Shown piece after piece: positions 27,065 to 36,631 of a stretch of 64,000 bases of DNA. A program made the translations under genes and the position numbers. Every line of letters starts with the position of its first letter. Position 1 is the stretch's first letter. Under the pieces are notes generated by a model that saw nothing but the letters and a program-made list of their open reading frames with translations, searched no databases and was not told where the DNA came from. The stretch lies in assembly GCA_903832665.1 (NCBI GenBank), contig CAILCG010000017.1, positions 1 to 64,000 of the forward strand, written 5' to 3'. The DNA is from an uncultured Methanomicrobiales archaeon (GTDB taxonomy: Archaea; Halobacteriota; Methanomicrobia; Methanomicrobiales; Methanospirillaceae).

Positions 27065-27192
27065 AAAACCGTACAGGCACATTACTCCCGGCCAGCCGAA
27101 AGATAATCTTTTTTCGTACGGATCTCATAAAATTTCCGTGAGAAGAATATTCATACACGAATACATGCTATCCTAGCATAGGAAGCAGAGCT

Positions 27193-29200
27193 ATGGATTC
27201 TGAAGGCAGCACATACCAGCAGGAGATCTTCGACTTTTTACCCGACGCCACATTTGTCATTGACCTTGAAGGTCGGGTGATTGCCTGGAACCGGGCCATG
27301 GAAGTGCTGACCGGTACACCCGCCACCACGATGCTCGGGAAAGGAAATTACGAAGCAGCCATCCCGTTCTATGGCGAGCGAAAACCAATGCTTGCTAATC
27401 TCATCTTCATGCCGGAAGTCGAGATCGAGAAGCGGTACGATACTATCGAGAAGGTTGGCGATACGCTTATCGTCGACGTTTTTATACCAACGTTCGGAAA
27501 AGAGGGGGTATATTTCTGGGCAAAGGCAAGCCCGCTCTTTGATCCGCAGGGGAATATCTCTGGCGCGATCCAGAAGATCCGGGACATCTCGGACCGGAAA
27601 CGAGCCGAACAGGAGATCACCCGCTCCCACCGTAGTCTTGAGGAGATCATCAGCTTCTTGCCCGACCCGACGTTTGTCATCAATCTTGACGGGGTAGTTA
27701 TCACATGGAACAGGGCAATGGAAGTGCTGACCGGGGTACCTGCCGCGGCAATGCTCGGAAAGGGGGATTATGAGTATGCACTCCCGTTTTACGGTGAGAG
27801 AAAACCGATGCTGGCAAATATCGTCTTCATGCCGGAAGTTGAGATCGAGAAACGGTACGACAATATCGAGAAGATCGGCGACACGCTGGTTATGGATATT
27901 TTCATACCAACGTTTGGGAACGGAGTGTATTTCTGGGCAAAGGCCAGTCCGCTCTATGATCCCCAGGGAAATATATCCGGCGCCATCCAGACGATCCGGG
28001 ATATCTCGGACCGGAAACGAGCCGAACAGGAGATCATACGCTCGCGCCGGAGCCTGGAGGAGATCATCAGTTTCTTACCGGATGCAACGTTTGTCATCAA
28101 CCGTGAGGGATACGTCATCACATGGAACCGGGCCATGGAGGACCTGACAGGCGTGCCGGCCCAGGCCATGGTGGGGAAAGGGGATTATGAGTATGCTCTC
28201 CCGTTCTATGGCGCAAGGCAACCGATGCTCGCCAATCTTATTCTCATGCCCGAGACGGAAGTGGAGAGCCGGTATACCCACGTGAAGCGCGAAGGCGACA
28301 CTCTCGTAGTGGACACGTTCCTCCCCCAACTGGGGATCTCGGGACGGTATTTCTGGGCCAAGGCAAGCCCGCTCTATGATCCCCAGGGAACTATTACCGG
28401 GGCAATTGAGACGATACGGGACATCACCGAGCGCCGCGAGATGGAGGGAAGACTCGCCCGTTCGAATGCCGAGCTCCAGATCGCTGCCGAGATCCAGCAG
28501 AGTTTCCTACCGGAAGTGATCCCCCAGATCACGGGCTTTGACATCTCCGCAAAGAGCGTGATGGCCAAGGAAGTGGGGGGATTTTTTCGATGTCATTCCC
28601 TTTGAGATCATCCCGCTCGAGAAAGGTACGCTGGGAATCCTGATTGCCGATGTTTCCGGAAAAGGGGTGCCGGCGGCCCTCTTCATGGCCTTGTCCCGGA
28701 TCGTGGTCCGGGTCAATGCCCTCTGGCACCGCGACCCGGCACGGGCAATCCATGATGCAAACAATGTCATTGCGCAGGACTCCAAGGCAGGGATGTTTGT
28801 CACGCTCTTCTACGGGATCCTTTCCGAGAAGAACCGGACCCTGACGTATGTAAATGCCGGCCATAACCCACCCGTGGTCTTCCGGAGCCGGGATGGCAGC
28901 CTCGAAGAACTCATGCCCACCGGCATTGTGCTGGGTGAGGTTGAACACCGGGAATTCTTCTCCCGAACGATCGATATCGGCCCGGATGATATCATTGTCA
29001 TGTACACCGATGGTATCACCGAATCCATCAATGCCCGCGAGGAGATGTTTGGCGAAGAACGGCTCTATTCAGTGCTGCGAAATAACGCCAGTCGCTCGTC
29101 CCGCGAGATTCTCGGTGAGATCCTCGCCGCGGTCAAAACGTTCACCGGAGATGAGCCCCAGTTCGATGATATCACCCTGATGGTGATAAAAGGCGTCTGA
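27193..29200 (+). pseudogene. Triple-PAS SpoIIE-type phosphatase, frameshifted
   Basis: The gene encodes three nearly identical PAS domains in tandem (starting near 27232, 27650 and 28070; each begins FLPDATFVI or FLPDPTFVI and ends with KASPLYDPQG ... IRDISDRKRAEQEI), then a short coiled-coil and a PPM/SpoIIE phosphatase. The phosphatase begins after a frame change at 28573-28583, in a G6-A-T6 run: reading before gives AKEVGGFFRCHSL then stop; after the shift it gives FDVIPFEIIPL. Two missing G would restore the usual VGGDFFDV. The rest is intact (GKGVPAALFMALSRIVVR, DDIIVMYTDGITESIN, FDDITLMVIKG). SpoIIE-type enzymes dephosphorylate anti-sigma antagonists; archaea lack sigma factors, so the target is unknown. 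Convergent with a histidine kinase. Confidence 0.85.
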
Positions 29201-29247
29201 ATACCCGGGTCTGGCCGGGATCCGAGTGGGCGTGATACCCGGAAGAA

Positions 29248-30945
29248 TTATCCCGAACGTCTCCAGGAACCGCCGGGAACACGGATAACGAACCGGGCAC
29301 CATGGCCCGGCTCGCTGGTCTCGCGGATCTCAAGTCCCGTGATCGCCAGGATCTCCTGGGAGAGGAAGAGACCAAGGCTGGTCTGTTTTCCAAAACCCCG
29401 GGTAAAGAGCCGGCTCTTGTCTTCTGCCGGAATTCCCGCGCCGTCATCCTCGCAGATGATGAGCAGGTCGGGGCCGGTAACTTCACCGGTGATCGTGATG
29501 CGGGTCAGGGTCTTTCCATATACCACCGCATTGCTGATCAGGTTGAAAAAAACCTTCTCAAACATCGGGTCTGCGTACACTTCGCAGGAAAAAAGCCGGA
29601 TCTCGACCAATATTTTTCCCCGCTCAACCAGAGGAAGGACCCGCTCAAGGACCATTACGAGATCCTGCCACTGGGGCAGCTCGACACCCAGGTTCTGGTA
29701 CTCCCGGGTGAACCCGATCTGTTCCTGGATCACGCTGATGATCTTCTTCTCTTTCTCAATATAATCAGCCTGTTCCGGCGTGGTGGCTTCGGTCGCGCTC
29801 AGTTCGACATAACAGTTCAGGGCCATGATCTGGTTGAGGATATCATGGCGGGTGATGCTGGCCATGAGGCTGAGCTTCTTGTTGGCATCGTCCAGGGCAA
29901 TTTCGGCCCTTTTTCGCCGGGTGATATCGCGCAGGATGAGCAGGTGGCCGATCTCTTTTGTCGAATCCGGATCCAGAGGTACGCAAAATGTATCGTAATA
30001 CCCGGTACTGCCGCCCCGTTCCAGGATGATCTCATCATGGGATATGAACGGAACCGTTCCACAGACCGAAGAGAGCCGGGTCGTGTCAGGGAGGATCTCC
30101 AGCAATGGCCGGGCAATCAGGGAACCGGCAGGGGATGCGAGGATCGCTTCTGCCGCCGGATTGATATCCACGATGCACCCCCGGCTGTCGGTCACAATGA
30201 CCCCGTCAGTGATCGTCTTAAAAACCCTCGAGTATGTAACGGGCATAATAACAAAGAGCTGGAAACGGACGATCCCCGGTGCAACAATGAGCCCCGACAG
30301 AGTGAACATCAGCGGCGTGAGGTCGAGGCCCGGGACAGGACCCAGGGAAAGGACGTATACGATATTTGCCAGTACCGGGATCGCACATGCCAGCAGGAGA
30401 AGCTGCATCTGGTGCCGGTAAATATCCCGGGCCGCGTACAACCGCGTGATCACCAGGGCGAGACCCAGCAGGGAAAGTCCGTAAGAATAACTGACATGGA
30501 TCCAGAAAAGGGGTCCGTGAAGAAATGCCCAGATTACGAGCCCGTTATCAACTACTGAAGTAAAACCAGTATAATAGAGGTGGTGCAGGGGGTTGGTCAG
30601 CACCAGGAGGATCGTGATGGCCGGTATGATAAAAAAGAGAGGAATAGTCTTCCGGGTGAGATAGCGGTCGCCCCCGGTGTAATGCAGGACAATGAAGAAC
30701 CATGCCACCGGAACCGTTACGATACCGGGATATTCTATGATGGTAAAGATATAATTCGCGAGGAGGTCGGCGCTGATGAGCTGCCCGATGCTCCCGAGGG
30801 TCCAGAGAGTGGCAGCAGCCATGAGGAGCGTGAATGGCCGGGAGACCCCGAAATTCCGGTTTCTCCAGCTGATGATCGCCAGCACGGCCGTTATGCAGGC
30901 CGAAGCAGCAATCGGGAGGATGAAGGGGGAGAACTGGAGATCCAT
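29248..30945 (-). CDS. Histidine kinase with N-terminal 7TM-like region and PAS
   Basis: A 565-residue membrane sensor kinase. Residues 1-230 hold about seven hydrophobic helices (like the 7TM histidine kinase N-terminal region), then a PAS domain at about 240-345 (FKTITDGVIVTDSRGCIVDI), the phosphoacceptor helix LMASITRHDILNQIMALNC with His, and an HATPase domain with VFFNLISNAVVYG (N box), CEDDGAGIPAEDKSRLFTRG and GLFLSQEILAI. The C-terminal domain is short but complete. It would pass a membrane signal to an unlinked receiver. It is convergent with the SpoIIE gene with a 47-base gap, so transcripts may overlap. Start ATG 30945. Confidence 0.85.
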   Translation of the reverse strand: MDLQFSPFILPIAASACITAVLAIISWRNRNFGVSRPFTLLMAAATLWTLGSIGQLISADLLANYIFTIIEYPGIVTVPVAWFFIVLHYTGGDRYLTRKTIPLFFIIPAITILLVLTNPLHHLYYTGFTSVVDNGLVIWAFLHGPLFWIHVSYSYGLSLLGLALVITRLYAARDIYRHQMQLLLLACAIPVLANIVYVLSLGPVPGLDLTPLMFTLSGLIVAPGIVRFQLFVIMPVTYSRVFKTITDGVIVTDSRGCIVDINPAAEAILASPAGSLIARPLLEILPDTTRLSSVCGTVPFISHDEIILERGGSTGYYDTFCVPLDPDSTKEIGHLLILRDITRRKRAEIALDDANKKLSLMASITRHDILNQIMALNCYVELSATEATTPEQADYIEKEKKIISVIQEQIGFTREYQNLGVELPQWQDLVMVLERVLPLVERGKILVEIRLFSCEVYADPMFEKVFFNLISNAVVYGKTLTRITITGEVTGPDLLIICEDDGAGIPAEDKSRLFTRGFGKQTSLGLFLSQEILAITGLEIRETSEPGHGARFVIRVPGGSWRRSG

Positions 30946-31071
30946 GCGACACCGTTATCCATTCTTCAGCATTTCAATCATGATTCATTTCTCCCGGGAT
31001 TTTCCTGATTGAGAGCATCATTTCCGGGTTCCTGAGTTTTTGTGCGGGGTCTTGGTCCCAAGGGTCCAGTT

Positions 31072-31359
31072 TCAATATTCTTTTGCCGTGGTGAAGGGAG
31101 ATTCTTCCTCGTCTTTCTGCTGGTGATGCTCAAGAAGCCTTCGCACCTCGTCATAGGCTTTCTGCTTGTCCTTGATACCGGTGAAGAGGATGCGGACTTC
31201 GTCGATATCATCCTTTATGTATACTGCTTCATCATACACCACCAGCAGGATCTTTCCCTCCGGGCCAAAGCTACGCTCTTCGCGCTCCCCGGTCATATAT
31301 CGTTCGCGCTGCTCTTTTGTCGGTGCCGCATACATGTTCTCGTATCGGAATACTCCCAT
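31072..31359 (-). CDS. Conserved-looking small hypothetical protein (95 aa)
   Basis: Start ATG 31359 (MGVFRYENMYAAPTKEQRER), stop at 31072. The sequence is soluble, charged and probably alpha-beta, with KILLVVYDEAVYIKDDIDEV and KQKAYDEVRRLLEHHQQ. No family is recognised. A good TATA-like element lies at 31398-31410. It sits alone between two gaps. Coding is supported by even composition and length, by a clear promoter and by the absence of stops. Confidence 0.6.
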   Translation of the reverse strand: MGVFRYENMYAAPTKEQRERYMTGEREERSFGPEGKILLVVYDEAVYIKDDIDEVRILFTGIKDKQKAYDEVRRLLEHHQQKDEEESPFTTAKEY

Positions 31360-31397
31360 CAAATTCCCCGTATTTACTATGTAGAGGGGTATGCGAG

Positions 31398-31410
31398 ATT
31401 AATATATTGA
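31398..31410 (-). promoter_or_regulatory. TATA box
   Basis: On the minus strand TCAATATATTAAT, about 40-50 bases ahead of the ATG at 31359. Confidence 0.5.
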
Positions 31411-31639
31411 CTGGCGGAGGAGTGAGTTAGCAAACTACCGGATTATGAAAGTCAGCCGGGATTACCGGAGGATTATACTTTTCCGGCAAAGAAGAACCCG
31501 GTCCCTGCCGCATTTCTTTTTTAAAAAATAGATGAGTTCCTGTGAATACCCGGATTTTTCGCCGAACGTTTTTTTAGTATAATCCGCCGGAATCCCCTAT
31601 ACAGGAAAATTATCAGCGTTCTTTAAAGACGGGGTTTCC

Positions 31640-32062
31640 TCAAGACAGGGGCTTTCCGGCCGCCAGTCTCTCAATCTCCGCATCCTGCTCATCGAAATAC
31701 GTCTCTAGGTACACGAGGGTTTCGAGATCCACGTCAGCGTAGGTATGGCCCCCGATCTCAAACGGGTTGTCCATGTCCCGGATCAGGAGTAGGAGGCCGA
31801 TGAGCATGCTGCTGATGACTGCAAAGATAATGGTTGCTTCCAGCAGGGGATCGATCTTGACAAAGAGCAGCAGCAGGATGACGCCGGCCGTAGCCACTTC
31901 GGCAAGGGCATATGCCGCAGGAATGAAATCGGTGCGTATGATCACTTCGACTCGGTTGGTCATCCGGTCGATCGTGCCCAGTTCATTTCTCAGTTTTGCA
32001 ATCAGCGGGGGAGCTACATTGGCATAGAAAAGAATCCTGATGTCATTATTGATCTTGTTCAT
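31640..32062 (-). CDS. Two-helix membrane protein, possibly shortened
   Basis: A 140-residue protein with two transmembrane helices (AEVATAGVILLLLFV and ATIIFAVISSMLIGLLLLI) followed by RDMDNPFEIGG. The latter resembles the end of DUF4239/bestrophin-like membrane proteins (DxDxPF), which are usually twice as long. The frame is open for another 23 codons upstream without a start, so an N-terminal loss is possible. ATG 32062 has GGGAG just before it. Function unknown. Confidence 0.5.
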   Translation of the reverse strand: MNKINNDIRILFYANVAPPLIAKLRNELGTIDRMTNRVEVIIRTDFIPAAYALAEVATAGVILLLLFVKIDPLLEATIIFAVISSMLIGLLLLIRDMDNPFEIGGHTYADVDLETLVYLETYFDEQDAEIERLAAGKPLS

Positions 32063-32508
32063 CTCCCGGTTGATATCCGGCAGGTCGAAGGTTATTCGCG
32101 GTAAAGCGGGTAAAGGGGTTCGGGCATATGGTTATTGTTAATCCTTGATCCGCTGCTGGGGCGCCCCTATGGGGGCTGCAGGGTTCATCATAATTGAAAG
32201 ATTAACAGACACGTTCGAGATCCTATTTCCGCATGATTCACTTCATAATTTCAGCCATTTGGAGGGTGACCCCCTCTCGCCATGAGAGGAGAGCAGCCCG
32301 AGGGGAACATTTCCGTGACCACCGGTTTTTCATCCACTGATGAGGACAATTGTAATATGAAAATTCCCAATAACGGGGCAGAAACGAGAAATCTTCGAGC
32401 CATAAGGGATTAATTGTTTACTCTTTGGGGATTTCTACCAATAAAAAAGATCATACCATCCCGATTCGGCAATGGTCCCCGATATTGCAAAAATAATCCG
32501 GAGAAAAA
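32063..32508. other. Intergenic with mixed repeat pieces
   Basis: Contains a partial family B piece (32152-32195, GATCCGCTGCTGGGGCGCCC, then GCAGGGTTCATCATAATTG), a degenerate family A piece (32263-32340, GTGACCCCCTCTCG) and a right-end motif GATTTCTACCAATA (about 32426-32439). No gene is supported. Confidence 0.5.
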
Positions 32509-33201
32509 TTATGAAAGTGAGGCCAGGATACCGGGCAACTCATCCATCGAATCGAGGGTAAAATCTGCTTCAAATTCACTCCGGTCATCTGATAACCGGT
32601 CGCCATACCGGGCATAGACCGAACAGATCCCCAGGTTCCTGCAGGGCTCGATATCGCGCCGTGGACTATCCCCCACCAGCAGCGCCTCATGGTTCTTTGC
32701 CTGCATCATCTCAAGGGCAAAGAGGAAGGGGTCCGGGGCAGGTTTTTTTACCCCCACCACATCATAGCTCACCATCCCGCAGAAAAACGGGAGAAGGCCG
32801 ACTTTTTCCAGGCGGATGGTGGCATCTTTTGAATGGGCATCGGTCACAATTCCCATCGGGTACCCGCTCTTCCGGAGCATCTCGAGCGTATCCTTTACTC
32901 CCGGGTAAGGGATGATGTGCCGAAGTTTCTCTGTCTCATACAGCCGGCATGCTTCCCGGTACTGCCCATCCGGCTCGATCGAACGGTCAGTCATATAGTC
33001 AAGAATATTTTCATGGGATTCAAACCCCCGGGTCGGCCGGAGAAAATAGTCAAAGAGAAGATCTCCTTCATCCATTCCCAGGAACCGGGAGACTACATGG
33101 CAGGAGGCAAGCTGTGCGCCAACCAGGTCGAACAGGGTGTTATCCATATCGAAGAGAAGCGTGGTAATTCCCTGTTTATTCCGATATTCCGGTCGGGTCA
33201 T
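32509..33201 (-). CDS. HAD-superfamily hydrolase (phosphatase type IA)
   Basis: A 230-residue HAD protein. Motif I is LLFDMDNTLFD (residues 15-25), motif II GIVTDAHSKD, motif III KKPAPDPFLF and motif IV VGDSPRRDIEPCRN. The helical cap between motifs I and II makes it a subfamily IA enzyme. Phosphoglycolate phosphatase-like and nucleotidase-like enzymes share this layout, so the substrate is uncertain. Start ATG 33201; divergent from the 2H-phosphoesterase fusion gene, separated by 112 bases. Confidence 0.85.
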   Translation of the reverse strand: MTRPEYRNKQGITTLLFDMDNTLFDLVGAQLASCHVVSRFLGMDEGDLLFDYFLRPTRGFESHENILDYMTDRSIEPDGQYREACRLYETEKLRHIIPYPGVKDTLEMLRKSGYPMGIVTDAHSKDATIRLEKVGLLPFFCGMVSYDVVGVKKPAPDPFLFALEMMQAKNHEALLVGDSPRRDIEPCRNLGICSVYARYGDRLSDDRSEFEADFTLDSMDELPGILASLS

Positions 33202-33313
33202 TATTATTATTGTTTGGTTGTGCGGGTCAAAGGATTTTTGATCCGGGCAACCATTGTCAAAGATTTAACCCAGAAGACGGCCAATAGGAATTAACTGCAA
33301 GGACTGGCGGAGC

Positions 33314-34621
33314 ATGGTAGATCAGTATCTCATTGAGATTCGTCTCGGAACAACAAAATGGCGAATGAATGAGACGATCTACGCCATTGCAAAAAAATTC
33401 CGGCTCGGTGCATTTATTGAAAAACACCCGCATGTAACTCTTTTTGGTCCCCTGATTCTCAACGAAGGAGTCACCACCGCCCAACTCCAGGATGCGATCG
33501 AGAAGGTAGCATCCCGGTACGACCCGATCCCCTTCATGATTGACGGCTGGGAGAAGCGCAATGGCATGCACGGGAGTGTGATTGCATTCTCTGTCAGACC
33601 ATCGGAGGCACTCCGGAGTCTCACTGCCACAATCGCCCAGGCCCTCCCTCCTCACTCCGCCAGTCTTAATCCCTGGGATGCCTTTCCCGAAAAAAAATGG
33701 TTTCATGTCACCATCGCTAACCGGCTCGAACCCACCCGGGCTGAAAAAATATTCTCTGTAATCGCCCGGTCCCGGGAGACGCTGCCCCGGGTTGACCGCT
33801 CCCTGGATGGGATATTGCGCCCGCTAAAATGGGCGTTGAAAGCGCTTGGGATACGGCACCGCAAGGTCATCTGGCCGGTAACGCTTGACGAACACGGACT
33901 CCGCATCACCGTAATGCAAGGCGAAGAGATTCTTGTTGAATATGATCTCCTGGATCACTGCTGGATTCCGGGTGGATCCCGTCACACCTCTGCTGCCTGG
34001 CAGCAGAGCCTTTCAGCGTACCGGAAAAAAATGGGTTTTGAACGCCTCCCAGCGGAACCGTATTCCGGTGAGGAGATCTTCCTCATCTCGGATCTGCACC
34101 TTGGCCATGCCAATATCATCCGGTACTGTTCCCGGCCATTCCTCTTTTCTGAAGTCGGTGATATGGATCGCGTGCTTATCGATAACTGGAACTCTGTGAT
34201 CGGCCCGGGGGACCGGTGCTATTTCCTCGGGGATCTGCGGTACGGGAGCCATGCCCGGAGCACCGGTGAATACCGGGCACAACTCGCCGGGAAGATCACA
34301 TTCATCCGGGGCAATCACGATGATAATGGGCTTGATGCAGTACCGTTTTCGTCTCTGGATTACCGGGGCATCCGGTTCCTGCTGGTGCATGATCCCGCCG
34401 ACGGTCCCCCCGGATTTGAGGGCTGGACGATCCACGGCCATTACCATAACAATGATCTCCATCATTTCCCGTTCATCAACTTTGTTGATCGCCGGATCAA
34501 TGTGAGTGCGGAAGTGATCGGGTACGTACCGGTGGGAATGGACGAGATCATCGACCGTATTCAGGTCGGGCTTGAAGGGAAAGATCTCCGCCCGGTCCTC
34601 CTGAGATACCCCGTATCCTAA
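33314..34621 (+). CDS. Fusion of 2H phosphoesterase and calcineurin-like metallophosphoesterase
   Basis: A 435-residue two-domain protein. Residues 1-165 are a 2H phosphoesterase (2'-5' RNA ligase-like): the two HxT motifs are HPHVTLFGP (His40, Thr42) and KWFHVTIAN (His131, Thr133). Residues about 250-435 are a metallophosphoesterase with the metal motifs SDLHLGHANII (260-265), GPGDRCYFLGDLR, IRGNHDD, LVHD and IHGHYHNN, similar to COG4186 proteins. The linker (about 170-250) contains WPVTLDEHGLRITV. 2H enzymes open 2',3'-cyclic phosphates or related bonds and MPE domains remove phosphates, so one chain could do both steps on RNA ends or ADP-ribose cyclic phosphate. That role is inference. Start ATG 33314. 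Confidence 0.88.
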   Translation: MVDQYLIEIRLGTTKWRMNETIYAIAKKFRLGAFIEKHPHVTLFGPLILNEGVTTAQLQDAIEKVASRYDPIPFMIDGWEKRNGMHGSVIAFSVRPSEALRSLTATIAQALPPHSASLNPWDAFPEKKWFHVTIANRLEPTRAEKIFSVIARSRETLPRVDRSLDGILRPLKWALKALGIRHRKVIWPVTLDEHGLRITVMQGEEILVEYDLLDHCWIPGGSRHTSAAWQQSLSAYRKKMGFERLPAEPYSGEEIFLISDLHLGHANIIRYCSRPFLFSEVGDMDRVLIDNWNSVIGPGDRCYFLGDLRYGSHARSTGEYRAQLAGKITFIRGNHDDNGLDAVPFSSLDYRGIRFLLVHDPADGPPGFEGWTIHGHYHNNDLHHFPFINFVDRRINVSAEVIGYVPVGMDEIIDRIQVGLEGKDLRPVLLRYPVS

Positions 34622-34710
34622 AAACGGCTTGAATACCCTCCCGGATTGGTCGCTTCATAACCTTTTTTACGTACCCGGCTGCAGAGTTCAACAGTGCCGG
34701 TGAAGTGACG

Positions 34711-36078
34711 ATGTTCTTTCAACGAATTGTATCTGAAGGAATTGCCCACAACTCCTATCTTGTCGGGTCAAACGGGCAGGCAGCGGTGATCGATCCGCGA
34801 CGCGACTGCGGGATATACCTGGAGATCGCGCGGCAAAATGACTTGGCAATCTCTCACATCTTCGAAACGCACCGCAACGAGGATTACGTGATTGGTTCGG
34901 TCGAGCTCGCTGCTCGTTCCGGGGCCGAAATTCATCACGGGGCCGCTATGGCATTTTCCTATGGCAAACCTGTGCGGAAAGGGGATATATTCCCGATTGG
35001 ATCGCTCGAACTCCGCATTCTCGAGACACCGGGGCATACCGAAGAGAGCATATCGCTGGTCCTTACGGACAAAGAAGTCTCTGCCCGCCCCTACATGGTC
35101 TTTACCGGCGATACCCTCTTCTCGGGAGATATTGCCCGGACGGATTTCTATGGGGAGAAACGAAAGGCCGAGATGGCAGAGAAGATCTTTGATAATATCC
35201 AGAACAAAATCCTACCCCTGGGGGAAGGGGCGATCATCTGCCCGGCACATGGAGCGGGCTCTGTGTGTGGCGGGGAGATTGCGGATCACCCGTTCACGAC
35301 CGTGGGATATGAAAAGGCGACGAACCGGTGGATTCTTGGGGGACGCGAGGTCTTCATTGCAGCGCGTGTGAAGGAGTCGCCCTATGTTCCGCCGTACTTC
35401 AAAAAGATGGAGCAGTTGAACAAGGAAGGTCCCCGCCCCCTTCACGGGATCTCTCCACCCAGGCCACTTTCGGTAAGCGAGGTCAATACCCTAAGAACAT
35501 CAGGATGCCAGATCCTGGATCTTCGGGCACCCACCAGTTTTGGTGCAGGTCATATTCCCGGCAGCATCTCGATCTGGCGCGAGGGGCTTTCGGCATTCAT
35601 GGGGTGGGTATTCACATACGATCTGCCCATTATCCTGGTCGATGACTTCAATCTCTCGCTTGATACCGTGCAGCGCCAGATGCTCCGGTTAGGCTATGAC
35701 AATGTTGCCGGATACCTGGCCGGAGGCTTTCCCCTCTGGACAAAAGCCGCGCAGGAGATTGCCACTCTCCCGACCTGCTCGGTGCAGCAACTCAATGAGC
35801 GCCTGAGATCAGAGTCGCCGTTCCTCCTCGATGTGCGGGACAGGAAGAACTGGGACTCCATTGGCCATATCCCGGGTGCCCATCACCGGTACGTGGGAGA
35901 ACTCGTTTCTCATCTTGACGAGACGCCCCGTAACCGGCCCCTGGTGATCTATTGCGATGCCGGGTACAAGGGAGGTCTTGCCGCCAGTATCCTGGCCCGG
36001 CACGGTTATCATGAGATGACCAATGTTCTTGGCGGCATGACTGCATGGAAACGGGCCGGGTTCCCTATAGAAAAATAA
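34711..36078 (+). CDS. Metallo-beta-lactamase-fold / double rhodanese protein
   Basis: About 455 residues. The N-terminal 260 are an MBL domain of the persulfide-dioxygenase branch, with PGHTEESISLV, MVFTGDTLFSGD and CPAHGAGS. The usual THxHxDH metal motif is THRNEDY (residues 50-56), which lacks two of the ligands. Next come two rhodanese domains: the first (about 265-345) has no active Cys; the second, near residues 365-455, has VIYCDAGYKGG with the catalytic Cys. Related proteins handle sulfane sulfur. A GTG six bases upstream is alternative. The MBL ligand change may mean lost or altered oxygenase activity, which fits a strict anaerobe. Confidence 0.8.
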   Translation: MFFQRIVSEGIAHNSYLVGSNGQAAVIDPRRDCGIYLEIARQNDLAISHIFETHRNEDYVIGSVELAARSGAEIHHGAAMAFSYGKPVRKGDIFPIGSLELRILETPGHTEESISLVLTDKEVSARPYMVFTGDTLFSGDIARTDFYGEKRKAEMAEKIFDNIQNKILPLGEGAIICPAHGAGSVCGGEIADHPFTTVGYEKATNRWILGGREVFIAARVKESPYVPPYFKKMEQLNKEGPRPLHGISPPRPLSVSEVNTLRTSGCQILDLRAPTSFGAGHIPGSISIWREGLSAFMGWVFTYDLPIILVDDFNLSLDTVQRQMLRLGYDNVAGYLAGGFPLWTKAAQEIATLPTCSVQQLNERLRSESPFLLDVRDRKNWDSIGHIPGAHHRYVGELVSHLDETPRNRPLVIYCDAGYKGGLAASILARHGYHEMTNVLGGMTAWKRAGFPIEK

Positions 36079-36154
36079 CCATGGATCTTTTTCTTTGGAC
36101 AGGAATTAAGAAGATTTATCTTCTTTGTATGGAAACGCAGATCGTAGTGTCACC

Positions 36155-36631
36155 ATGGAAATTATCAAGATCCCCCGGATGGAAAAACTGGAATACGACC
36201 GTCTGATAGAGAACGGGTATATCTGCCGTATCGCGTTCCAGGGCGAGAAATATCCCTACATCGCACCGTTCCTATATGTCTTTGACGGGTCATTCCTCTA
36301 TTTCCTCTCGACTAAATACGGGAAGAAGATCGAATATTTCCGCAAAAGCCCGTATGCTTCAGTCGAGATAGAGAAATACACCAAAGATCTCTCTTCCTAC
36401 ACGTTCGTGACACTCCAGGGGTACCTGGAAGAAGTTCACGACTCGATCGAGAAGAAGATCATCCGGGAGAAATTTGTCGATCTTATCGTAGAGAGAAACC
36501 TCTCATGCAATATCCTGGCGGCACTCGGGCACTCCCCGCTTGACGCCCCGGCAGCAATCGGGCAGGAAGAGCGCTCGCTGGTCTGGAAACTTGTCGGGGT
36601 CAAGGATCTCGTTGCACTGAAAAATCTTTGA
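36155..36631 (+). CDS. Pyridoxamine-5'-phosphate-oxidase-like flavoprotein
   Basis: A 158-residue protein starting MEIIKIPRMEKLEYDRLI. The split-barrel flavin-binding fold is indicated by GYICRIAFQGEKYPYIAPF, the strand FLYFLSTKYGKKIEY and the helix-strand FVTLQGYLEEV. It resembles the nitroimidazole-resistance group that binds FMN or F420. Substrate unknown. In-frame upstream sequence to 36125 is also open, but ATG 36155 fits the family. The gene follows the MBL-rhodanese gene on the same strand after 76 bases. Confidence 0.78.
   Translation: MEIIKIPRMEKLEYDRLIENGYICRIAFQGEKYPYIAPFLYVFDGSFLYFLSTKYGKKIEYFRKSPYASVEIEKYTKDLSSYTFVTLQGYLEEVHDSIEKKIIREKFVDLIVERNLSCNILAALGHSPLDAPAAIGQEERSLVWKLVGVKDLVALKNL

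Noticed and set aside
29302-30558. Long open frame on the plus strand opposite the histidine kinase
   Set aside because: It is a shadow of the kinase gene; its translation is low-complexity Arg/Asp/Gly-rich and matches no family.
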